Below are positions 7,934 to 14,518 of a DNA stretch of 64,000 bases, piece by piece. Below the pieces are notes generated by a model. That model was not told where the DNA came from. It worked only from the letters and a program-made list of their open reading frames with translations, and searched no databases. Each line of letters begins with the position of its first letter. Position 1 is the first letter of the stretch. The DNA is from Pseudomonas kilonensis (GTDB lineage: Bacteria > Pseudomonadota > Gammaproteobacteria > Pseudomonadales > Pseudomonadaceae). The position numbers were made by a program, and so were the translations under genes. The DNA is taken from assembly GCF_001269885.1 (NCBI RefSeq), contig NZ_LHVH01000024.1, positions 496,001 through 560,000 of the forward strand, in the 5' to 3' direction.

Positions 7934-8452
7934 TTACTGGCGCTGGTAAGCGAATATGTGCTGTACGTAATCAGCTTTCCCGAGAGGTACGCCGTTATGA
8001 CGAAGGATGTTGTATGCCGTGACTAGATGAAAATAGAACTGTGGCGTGACCCAGTTCACCGCGTATTCACTGCCGGTCATATCGAACGTTATGCCATTTG
8101 GTAGCGCGATAGCGATTTGTCGCTCTGCACCTTCATCCACCTGGGCACGGTCCACCGAAGCAAGAACCGCCAGAGTACGCTCGATCAGTGCCTTCGCTGC
8201 AGCCAAGTTTTCAGGGGGAGCGAGCGATTGCAACGGCTGCTGTGTAAGCCGCAGGACCGCCTCCTGCGCCTGAGTACAAGCATACTGAACTTGTCGGGCT
8301 AGATTGTGCATATCCGGTGCAAGCCGAGCTTCAAGCAGAATCTGCGAGTCATAGCCGCGTTCACGAGCGCCAGTCTCGCCCTTAGACAAAAGAGACGATA
8401 GAGATCGCAGCATCTGTGCGAAACAGGGGATGGTAACTGAGTAGAGCGACAT
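7934..8452 (-). CDS. DUF1993 family protein
   Basis: A 172-residue cytoplasmic protein recognised as DUF1993 from its overall pattern: an N-terminal SVTIPCFAQMLRSLSSLL, a central LLEARLAPDMHNLARQVQYA, and a C-terminal FYFHLVTAYNILRHNGVPLGKADY. The family has a four-helix DinB-like fold with no established biochemical role. Length is normal for the family. The start ATG at 8452 has AGGGA upstream. It has no operon partner: the gene before it is a remnant on the other strand, and the integrase fragment lies behind it. Codon use is ordinary for the host. It may be cargo of the decayed element next to tRNA-Pro or simply the pre-existing neighbour. Confidence 0.85.
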   Translation of the reverse strand: MSLYSVTIPCFAQMLRSLSSLLSKGETGARERGYDSQILLEARLAPDMHNLARQVQYACTQAQEAVLRLTQQPLQSLAPPENLAAAKALIERTLAVLASVDRAQVDEGAERQIAIALPNGITFDMTGSEYAVNWVTPQFYFHLVTAYNILRHNGVPLGKADYVQHIFAYQRQ

Positions 8453-8619
8453 ATCTTTTCCCTAAGTAGTCATTCAAAGCGGGCACAAGCGACCGGCCTT
8501 TCTTCCGTCCAGCGGGCTGAATGCTAGCAGATTGCTGCACTTCATCCGCCAACAGCAGCGCCCTCTTCCCCGACACCACCCGAATGCACTCTCCTCCGCG
8601 CCCAACGGCGACCAGCGGA

Positions 8620-8877
8620 AAGGTTCGCGAGCCCTACCCAATGACGTGGGAAGAGCAATCGATCCTCTTCGGGGAATTGCCGGCGCACCTGCAGACAATG
8701 GACTTGTTCAAGGTGAACACAGGTTGCCGCGAGCAAGAAGTCTGCAAGTTGAGATGGGATTGGGAGATTCCGGTGCCGGGACTTGGCACCAGCGTGTTCC
8801 TGATTCCGTCAGACTTCGGCGGCAGGAACGAGCGGTCGGGTGTGAAAAACGGTGATGAGAGATTGGTCGTGCTTTGA
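8620..8877 (+). pseudogene. Tyrosine-recombinase (phage integrase) fragment
   Basis: About 85 codons resemble the central catalytic part of a site-specific integrase: REPYPMTWEEQ, then LFKVNTGCREQEVCKLRWDWEI, which contains the first catalytic arginine region (TGCREQEV), then GTSVFLIPSDF and VKNGDERLVVL. A TGA at 8875-8877 stops the frame. The downstream His-x-x-Arg and the tyrosine nucleophile are absent, and no recognisable N-terminal arm precedes it. The open frame runs back to 8521, but that part does not look like integrase. It lies about 100 bases from the 3' end of tRNA-Pro, a classic integration site, so it is read as the scar of an excised or decayed element. Confidence 0.75.
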
Positions 8878-8926
8878 AGAGGAAGCAGGCGTGAAAAATC
8901 TAGGAGTCACACAAAAATCACGCACA

Positions 8927-8956
8927 TGAAAAAGGCCAATGCTGTGAACATTGGCC
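8927..8956 (-). terminator. Terminator of tRNA-Pro
   Basis: GGCCAATG (8934-8941) and CATTGGCC (8949-8956) form an 8-bp stem with a 7-base loop. On the minus strand it is followed by a run of T (A-run at 8929-8933 on the plus strand). It lies 17 bases after the tRNA 3' end. Confidence 0.85.
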
Positions 8957-8973
8957 TAAGTCATTGAAAAATA

Positions 8974-9050
8974 TGGTCGGGACGGAGTGATTCGAACACT
9001 CGACCCCTAGCACCCCATGCTAGTGCGCTACCGGACTGCGCTACGCCCCG
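8974..9050 (-). tRNA. tRNA-Pro (anticodon GGG)
   Basis: A 77-base tRNA including an encoded CCA. The acceptor stem CGGGGCG pairs with CGTCCCG, the D arm is GCGC...GCGC, the anticodon stem CTAGC/GCTAG encloses a loop with GGG, and the T loop is TTCGAAT. It reads CCC and CCU codons. It lies downstream of ihfA-merR, the usual place in Pseudomonas. The integrase fragment beside its 3' end suggests use as an attachment site. Confidence 0.96.
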
Positions 9051-9140
9051 ACTAGGCGTGAATCTTGTTCCGCTTCTCAACGGAACGCTCAGGAATATAT
9101 CGCAAGCTTTTGAAAACTGGAAGTATTTAAAAGCAGAAAT

Positions 9141-9497
9141 TTATTTCTTGAGCACCACCAGTACATCTTCGAGCTCGGCGATCATCTGGCGGATCATCTG
9201 TTTGTACTGGGTTGTATCGTCTTTGGCCTCATCACCGGAGAGGCGCAAGCGCGCTCCGCCGATGGTGAACCCCTGATCGTACAGCAGCGCGCGGATCTGC
9301 CGGATCATCAGCACGTCTTGGCGCTGATAATACCGACGGTTTCCGCGGCGCTTGACCGGGTTGAGTTGAGGAAACTCCTGCTCCCAATAGCGCAGCACGT
9401 GTGGTTTTACCGCACACAGCTCGCTGACTTCACCAATGGTGAAGTAGCGTTTGCCCGGGATGACGGGTAGTTCGTCGTTATGACTTGGTTCCAGCAT
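9141..9497 (-). CDS. MerR-family transcriptional regulator
   Basis: A 118-residue MerR-type protein with an N-terminal winged helix (YFTIGEVSELCAVKPHVLRYWEQEFPQL near residues 18-45, then RRGNRRYYQRQDVLMIRQIRALL) and a long C-terminal dimerisation helix. It has no cysteine cluster of the metal-sensing MerR type, so the signal is unknown. I start at the ATG at 9497 (MLEPSHND), which overlaps the end of ihfA by 20 bases. The frame is also open 9 bases upstream. The pair ihfA-merR at the end of the pheST operon is a conserved arrangement in gamma-proteobacteria, so it is probably translated from the same message. Its target genes are not evident from this window. Confidence 0.88.
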   Translation of the reverse strand: MLEPSHNDELPVIPGKRYFTIGEVSELCAVKPHVLRYWEQEFPQLNPVKRRGNRRYYQRQDVLMIRQIRALLYDQGFTIGGARLRLSGDEAKDDTTQYKQMIRQMIAELEDVLVVLKK

Positions 9498-9780
9498 AAG
9501 CCTCAACTCGGGCCTTCAACTTCTGCCCTGGACGAAAGGTGACCACACGGCGAGCCGTGATCGGGATTTCTTCTCCCGTTTTCGGATTGCGGCCAGGCCG
9601 CTGGCGTTTGTCCCGCAGGTCAAAATTGCCGAAACCGGACAATTTGACCTGTTCGTTGTCTTCCAGAGCGTGCCTGATTTCTTCGAAAAACAGTTCGACC
9701 AATTCTTTGGCCTCCCGTTTATTCAGGCCCAGCTCCTCATACAGACGTTCCGCCATCTCAGCTTTCGTCAGAGCCCCCAT
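9478..9780 (-). CDS. ihfA: Integration host factor subunit alpha
   Basis: A 100-residue HU/IHF-family DNA-bending protein, normal length. It begins MGALTKAEMAERLYEELG and carries the arm motif FGNFDLRDKRQRPGRNPKTGE near residues 50-70, whose proline (RPGRNP) intercalates into the minor groove. With IhfB it forms a heterodimer that bends DNA sharply at specific sites, acting in sigma-54 promoter activation, recombination and replication. The start is 3 bases after the pheT stop with AAGGAAG as ribosome site, so it belongs to the pheST-ihfA operon, as in other gamma-proteobacteria. The MerR-type gene overlaps its end. Confidence 0.97.
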   Translation of the reverse strand: MGALTKAEMAERLYEELGLNKREAKELVELFFEEIRHALEDNEQVKLSGFGNFDLRDKRQRPGRNPKTGEEIPITARRVVTFRPGQKLKARVEAYAGTKS

Positions 9781-9783
9781 ACG

Positions 9784-12162
9784 TCACTTCCTTAACGTGG
9801 CGTTCAACCTGGTTTCGAGCGAGGTGAGGATATTCTGCGTTGCGGTATTCACCTCATCGTCATTAAGAGTGCGCGATGGATGCTGCCAGGTCAAGCCAAC
9901 TGCAAGGCTTTTTCTATGCGGATCAATGCCTTTACCCTGATACACGTCAAATAGCCTGAGGTCCGTCAGCCATTCGCCTGCATTTTCACGAATTACCTCC
10001 AATACAGCACTGGAAGCAACGTCACGGTCGGCCAGCAACGCAAGGTCACGACGCACTTCAGGAAAGCGCGATAACTCCTGGAATTTCGGCATTTTCCCCA
10101 GTGCCACTTCGGCCAGAACCAGCTCGAAAACGAAGACCGGACGATCAAGGCCCAGGGTTTTCGACAGTTCTGGGTGAATGGCACCGACATAGCCGACTTC
10201 ACGCCCGTCTCGCTCGATGCGCGCGGTCTGCCCCGGGTGCAGCGCCGGGTGCTTGCCCGGAACGAAAGTGAATGCGTCGAGCGCGCCGGCGAAGCCCAGC
10301 ACCGCTTCGACGTCAGCCTTGACGTCGAAGAAATCGACGACATCGCGACCTTGCGCCCAGCCTTCCGGCAGGCGGCTGCCACAGACGACACCGGCCAGCA
10401 TCGGCTCTTGCTTCAAGCCTTCCAACTGACCGACAAAACGCAGGCCGCTTTCGAACAGACGCACGCGATCCTGCTGGCGGTTCAGGTTGTGCTGGAGCGA
10501 CTTGACCAGGCCTGGCCACAGGGACGAACGCATGGCTGCCATGTCGTTGGAGATCGGGTTGGCCAGCAACAGTGGCTCGACACCCGGATTGAACAGCTCG
10601 AACTGGCGTGGATCGATGAAGCTGTAGGTGATCGCTTCCTGATACCCACGGGCCACCAGCAAGCGGCGCAGTTCTGGCAGGTCGCTGCGGGCTTCAGCCT
10701 TGGCCTGTGGGGCCAGGCGTGCTTGCGGGTAGCGAACCGGCAGGCGGTTGTAGCCGTACAAGCGGGCCAGCTCTTCGATCAGGTCGACTTCCAGGCTGAT
10801 ATCGAAGCGATGGCTTGGCACTTCGACGTGCCACTGCCCTGCCCCATCGGCGCTGATGTTCAGGCCCAGGGCGCTGAGCAGGCGTTCGACTTCGACCGGG
10901 TCCATTTCCATGCCCAGCATCTGGGTGATGCGCTGGGCACGCAAGGTGACCGGGGCAATCTTGGGCAGGTGCTGTTCGCTGACGGTCTCGATGATCGGGC
11001 CGGCTTCGCCACCGGTGATGTCCAGCAGCAGGCCTGTGGCGCGCTCCATGGCTTCACGGGCCAGTTGCCAGTCCACACCACGCTCGTAACGGTGCGAGGC
11101 GTCGGTGTGCAGGCCATAGGAACGGGCCTTGCCAGCGACGGCGATCTGGTCGAAGAACGCACTTTCCAGGAATACATCGCGGGTCGTGGCGGAGACGCCA
11201 CTGTGCTCGCCGCCCATCACGCCGGCAATCGCCAGGGCGCGGGCGTGGTCGGCAATCACCAGGGTGTCGCTGCGCAGGGTCACTTCCTGGCCGTCGAGCA
11301 GCACCAGCTTCTCACCCTCTTCGGCCATGCGCACGCGGATGCCACCGTTGATTTCGGCGAGATCGAACGCATGCAGCGGCTGACCCAGCTCCAGCATCAC
11401 ATAGTTGGTGATGTCGACAGCGGCGTCGATGCTGCGCACGTCGGCGCGACGCAGGCGCTCGACCATCCACAGCGGCGTCGGCTTGGACAGATCGACGTTA
11501 CGGATCACACGGCCCAGGTAACGCGGGCACGCGGCCGGCGCGAGGACTTCAATCGAACGCACTTCGTCGTGCACGGCCGGCACGCTCGCAACCACAGGAC
11601 GCGTCACGGGAGCGGCATACAGCGCGCCGACTTCACGGGCCAGGCCGGCCAGGGACAGGCAATCGCCACGGTTCGGCGTCAGGTCGACCTCGATGCTCGC
11701 ATCGTCCAGGCCCAGGTATTCACGGATGTCCTGGCCCACCGGCGCATCTGCCGGGAGTTCCATCAGGCCATCGTTGCCTTCGCCAATCTGCAGTTCGGCC
11801 TGGGAGCACAGCATGCCGTTGGACTCGACGCCGCGCAGCTTGGCTTTCTTGATCTTGAAGTCGCCCGGCAGTTCGGCACCGATCATGGCGAACGGAATCT
11901 TCAGACCCGGGCGCACGTTGGGCGCGCCGCAGACGACCTGGAAGGTTTGCGCGCCATTGCTGACCTGGCAAACCCGCAGTTTGTCAGCGTCTGGGTGCTG
12001 CTCGGTGCCCAGCACCTCGCCCACGACCACACCGCTGAAATCACCGGCGGCCGGCGTGACGCTATCGACCTCAAGGCCGGCCATCGACAGGCGAGCAACC
12101 AGCTCGTCCCGACTTACCTGCGGGCTTACCCAGCCGCGCAGCCATTGTTCACTGAATTTCAT
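9784..12162 (-). CDS. pheT: Phenylalanyl-tRNA synthetase beta subunit
   Basis: A 792-residue subunit of the alpha2-beta2 enzyme that charges tRNA-Phe. Domain order as seen: an N-terminal EMAP-like tRNA-binding fold (GVVVGEVLGTEQHPDADKLRVCQV, residues 44-70), the B3/B4 editing region that hydrolyses mischarged Tyr-tRNA-Phe, B5 with the central catalytic-like core, and a C-terminal ferredoxin-fold anticodon-binding domain (FPEVRRDLALLADRDV near residue 705). Length is normal. It starts 36 bases after the pheS stop and is followed within 3 bases by ihfA. A very long antisense open frame covers much of it but is a GC-rich shadow. Confidence 0.98.
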   Translation of the reverse strand: MKFSEQWLRGWVSPQVSRDELVARLSMAGLEVDSVTPAAGDFSGVVVGEVLGTEQHPDADKLRVCQVSNGAQTFQVVCGAPNVRPGLKIPFAMIGAELPGDFKIKKAKLRGVESNGMLCSQAELQIGEGNDGLMELPADAPVGQDIREYLGLDDASIEVDLTPNRGDCLSLAGLAREVGALYAAPVTRPVVASVPAVHDEVRSIEVLAPAACPRYLGRVIRNVDLSKPTPLWMVERLRRADVRSIDAAVDITNYVMLELGQPLHAFDLAEINGGIRVRMAEEGEKLVLLDGQEVTLRSDTLVIADHARALAIAGVMGGEHSGVSATTRDVFLESAFFDQIAVAGKARSYGLHTDASHRYERGVDWQLAREAMERATGLLLDITGGEAGPIIETVSEQHLPKIAPVTLRAQRITQMLGMEMDPVEVERLLSALGLNISADGAGQWHVEVPSHRFDISLEVDLIEELARLYGYNRLPVRYPQARLAPQAKAEARSDLPELRRLLVARGYQEAITYSFIDPRQFELFNPGVEPLLLANPISNDMAAMRSSLWPGLVKSLQHNLNRQQDRVRLFESGLRFVGQLEGLKQEPMLAGVVCGSRLPEGWAQGRDVVDFFDVKADVEAVLGFAGALDAFTFVPGKHPALHPGQTARIERDGREVGYVGAIHPELSKTLGLDRPVFVFELVLAEVALGKMPKFQELSRFPEVRRDLALLADRDVASSAVLEVIRENAGEWLTDLRLFDVYQGKGIDPHRKSLAVGLTWQHPSRTLNDDEVNTATQNILTSLETRLNATLRK

Positions 12163-12198
12163 CCTGCTCTCCTAATAGATTCGTTACGGACTAGCGAC

Positions 12199-13215
12199 CT
12201 AGCGAAATTGCGCAAGGAATCGCAAGTCGTTGTCGAAGAACAGGCGCAAGTCATTCACACCGTAACGCAGCATGGCCAGGCGCTCGACGCCCATGCCGAA
12301 AGCAAAGCCGGAGAACTCTTCCGGATCGATCCCGGACATACGCAGCACGTTCGGGTGAACCATGCCGCAGCCCATGACTTCCAGCCAGCCAGTCTGCTTG
12401 CAGACGCGGCAGCCTTTGCCGCTGCACATCACGCATTCCATGTCGACTTCAGCCGACGGCTCGGTGAACGGGAAGTACGAAGGGCGGAAACGCACGGCCA
12501 GTTCTTTTTCGAAGAACACCCGCAGGAACTCTTCGATCGTGCCTTTCAGGTCGGCGAAATTGATGTCGCGATCAACCAGCAGGCCTTCGACCTGGTGGAA
12601 CATCGGCGAGTGGGTGATATCGGAGTCGCTGCGGTACACACGGCCTGGGCAGACGATGCGGATCGGCGGCTGTTGCGATTCCATGGTGCGGACCTGTACC
12701 GGCGAGGTATGGGTGCGCAACAGCATGTTCGCGTTGAAATAGAAGGTGTCATGCATCGACCGGGCCGGGTGATGGCCTGGGATGTTGAGCGCTTCGAAGT
12801 TGTGGTAGTCGTCTTCGACCTCAGGGCCTTCGGCAATGCCGTAGCCGATGTGGGTGAAGAACTGCTCGATGCGTTCCAGCGTCCGGGTCACCGGATGCAG
12901 GCCACCGGAAGTCTGGCCACGGCCAGGCAGGGTCACGTCGATGGACTCGGCGGCGAGCTTGGCAGCCAGATCCGCCTCCTCGAACAACGCCTTGCGCGCA
13001 TTGAGGACCTCTGTGACACGCTCCTTGGCAACGTTGATCAGCGCACCGACCTGCGGACGCTCTTCGGCTGGCAGGTTCCCCAGGGTCTTCATCACCTGAG
13101 TCAACTCGCCCTTCTTGCCAAGGTAGTGAACCCGGATTTGCTCCAGGGCATTGATATCTTCAGCGCTTTGCACAGCCTCTAGTGCTTGAGCGACCAGCGC
13201 GTCCAGGTTTTCCAT
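12199..13215 (-). CDS. pheS: Phenylalanyl-tRNA synthetase alpha subunit
   Basis: A 338-residue catalytic subunit, class II. An N-terminal coiled coil binds tRNA-Phe (residues 1-90). Motif 2 lies around RFRPSYFPFTEPSAEVD (near 240-256), and motif 3 is GFAFGMGVERLAMLRYG near residue 308. A CVMC...CRVC cysteine cluster near residues 260-270 forms a small zinc-ribbon-like insertion. It is absent from the E. coli enzyme but usual in Pseudomonas. PheS and PheT form a heterotetramer in the cytoplasm. The 109 bases before the start contain strong hairpins, including a 15-bp perfect stem, so expression is probably attenuated as in other pheST operons, but no Phe-rich leader peptide is visible. Confidence 0.97.
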   Translation of the reverse strand: MENLDALVAQALEAVQSAEDINALEQIRVHYLGKKGELTQVMKTLGNLPAEERPQVGALINVAKERVTEVLNARKALFEEADLAAKLAAESIDVTLPGRGQTSGGLHPVTRTLERIEQFFTHIGYGIAEGPEVEDDYHNFEALNIPGHHPARSMHDTFYFNANMLLRTHTSPVQVRTMESQQPPIRIVCPGRVYRSDSDITHSPMFHQVEGLLVDRDINFADLKGTIEEFLRVFFEKELAVRFRPSYFPFTEPSAEVDMECVMCSGKGCRVCKQTGWLEVMGCGMVHPNVLRMSGIDPEEFSGFAFGMGVERLAMLRYGVNDLRLFFDNDLRFLAQFR

Positions 13216-13233
13216 GTACAGACTCCAGATACG

Positions 13234-13269
13234 AAATAGGGGAAGAGCTTTAAGGCTCTTCCCCTATTT
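13234..13269 (-). terminator. Hairpin before pheS, terminator or attenuator
   Basis: A perfect 15-bp stem, AAATAGGGGAAGAGC (13234-13248) and its complement (13255-13269), with a 6-base loop. The A/T ends give a short T run on either strand. It lies in the gap between rplT and pheS, 19 bases before the pheS start, so it could attenuate read-through into pheST. Confidence 0.65.
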
Positions 13270-13301
13270 ATGACGTTTGACACCTGGGCCCACAGATGTA
13301 G

Positions 13302-13321
13302 GCCCCGGTGACTGCCGGGGG
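13302..13321 (-). terminator. GC-rich hairpin after rplT
   Basis: CCCCGG (13303-13308) pairs with CCGGGG (13315-13320), just after the rplT stop at 13325. Part of it can alternatively pair with a GGCCC segment further on (13287-13292), which would release it. It lacks a T run, so it is a structural element rather than a clear terminator. Confidence 0.4.
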
Positions 13322-13324
13322 TAC

Positions 13325-13681
13325 TTAAGCCAAGGTGGCTTTAGCTTTCTCGACAATCGCAGCAAACGCCGCTTTTTCGTTCACTGCCAGATCAGCCAGA
13401 ACCTTACGGTCGATCTCGATGGACGCTTTTTTCAGGCCAGCGATGAAACGGCTGTAGGACAGACCGTTAACACGAGCACCAGCATTGATACGAGCGATCC
13501 ACAGAGCGCGGAACTGACGTTTTTTCTGACGACGGTCACGGTAGGCGTATTGGCCTGCCTTGATTACCGCTTGCTTGGCAACACGGAATACGCGGGAACG
13601 CGCGCCGTAGTAGCCTTTAGCAAGTTTCAGAATTTTTTTGTGACGCTTACGGGCAATGACGCCACGCTTTACACGAGCCAT
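13325..13681 (-). CDS. rplT: 50S ribosomal protein L20
   Basis: A 118-residue, very basic protein of normal length. It opens with [30 protein letters not shown], the extended rRNA-binding tail typical of L20, followed by the compact C-terminal domain. It is an early assembly protein of the large subunit, binds 23S rRNA, and in many bacteria represses its own operon by binding the infC-rpmI leader. It lies 30 bases after rpmI in the thrS-infC-rpmI-rplT order, so co-transcription is expected. Whether L20 autoregulation operates here cannot be decided by eye. Confidence 0.98.
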
Positions 13682-13711
13682 GAGTTACTTCCTCTATTCT
13701 TGATCCAAAAA

Positions 13712-13906
13712 TTAACGAAGGCGCAGCATGCGCTCGACTTTTGCCACGTCAGACGGATGCAGCAAGCTGCTACCGCGCAGTTGACGCTTACGCTTGGTCG
13801 ACATTTTGGTCAGGATGTGGCTCTTGAAAGCGTGCTTGTGCTTGATACCGTTAGCAGTTTTCAGAAACCGCTTAGCAGCACCACTTTTAGTCTTCATCTT
13901 TGGCAT
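13712..13906 (-). CDS. rpmI: 50S ribosomal protein L35
   Basis: A 64-residue, highly basic protein (MPKMKTKSGAAKRFLKTANG at the start), normal for L35. It binds the large subunit. It sits between infC (60-base gap) and rplT (30-base gap) in the standard operon order, and its message region is where L20 repression acts in other gamma-proteobacteria. No irregularity is seen. Confidence 0.98.
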   Translation of the reverse strand: MPKMKTKSGAAKRFLKTANGIKHKHAFKSHILTKMSTKRKRQLRGSSLLHPSDVAKVERMLRLR

Positions 13907-13966
13907 GTTCGGATACTCCGCATTCAGTTGATAAACATAATCGCAAGGCCTGCCGTGCCCTGGTGA

Positions 13967-14518
13967 TTACTTCTTCTTTTTCGGGGCGATGACCATGATC
14001 AGCTGGCGTCCTTCCATCTTAGGATGCTGTTCGACCGAACCGTACTCGAGCAGGTCTTGTTCAACCCGCTTGAGGAGTTCCATCCCCAGCTCCTGGTGGG
14101 CCATCTCACGGCCGCGGAATCGCAAGGATACCTTGGCCCTGTCCCCATCACTCAGGAAACGTACCAGGTTGCGCAGTTTTACCTGGTAATCCCCTTCCTC
14201 CGTCCCTGGACGAAACTTGATTTCTTTTACCTGAATCTGCTTCTGGTTTTTCTTCGCCGCGGCAATCTGCTTCTTCTTCTCGAAGATCGACTTGCCGTAG
14301 TCCATCACCCGGCAAACCGGTGGGACTGCGTCTGCGGAAATTTCTACCAGATCAAGCTTGGCTTCTTCAGCAATACGAAGCGCTTCATCAATCGAGACGA
14401 TGCCAATCTGCTCGCCGTCAGCGCCAATTAACCGAACCTCGCGTGCCGAGATATTCTCGTTGATCGGGGCTTTCGGTGCAGCTCGTTTATCTTGTCTCAT
14501 TTCACGCTTAATAATAAT
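13967..14518 (-). CDS. infC: Translation initiation factor IF-3
   Basis: IF-3 keeps the 30S subunit free and proofreads the start codon. The N-terminal domain (PINENISAREVRLIGADGEQIGIV), a Lys-rich linker (EKKKQIAAAKKNQKQIQVKEIKFRPG) and the C-terminal domain are all present. The first ATG (14500) lacks a ribosome site. In frame upstream are three ATT triplets at 14518, 14515 and 14512, with GGAG at 14524-14521. ATT is the classic infC start, used because IF-3 discriminates against it and so limits its own synthesis. The coordinates take the outermost ATT (183 residues), which overlaps the thrS stop by one base. Spacing favours the second or third ATT. Starting at the ATG would give 177 residues. 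Confidence 0.95.
   Translation of the reverse strand: MIIKREMRQDKRAAPKAPINENISAREVRLIGADGEQIGIVSIDEALRIAEEAKLDLVEISADAVPPVCRVMDYGKSIFEKKKQIAAAKKNQKQIQVKEIKFRPGTEEGDYQVKLRNLVRFLSDGDRAKVSLRFRGREMAHQELGMELLKRVEQDLLEYGSVEQHPKMEGRQLIMVIAPKKKK

Noticed and set aside
7822..8022. 66-codon plus-strand frame before the DUF1993 gene
   Set aside because: It overlaps the DUF1993 gene on the other strand, crosses a terminator hairpin and has no ribosome site.
8521..8619. N-terminal part of the frame leading into the integrase fragment
   Set aside because: The residues do not resemble an integrase arm or a start; the similarity begins at about 8620.
10174..13182. About 1000-codon open frame antisense to pheT and pheS
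   Set aside because: It covers two certain synthetase genes in a GC-rich region, and its composition is that of a reverse-strand shadow (rich in Gln, Asp, His, Arg). No ribosome site or family.
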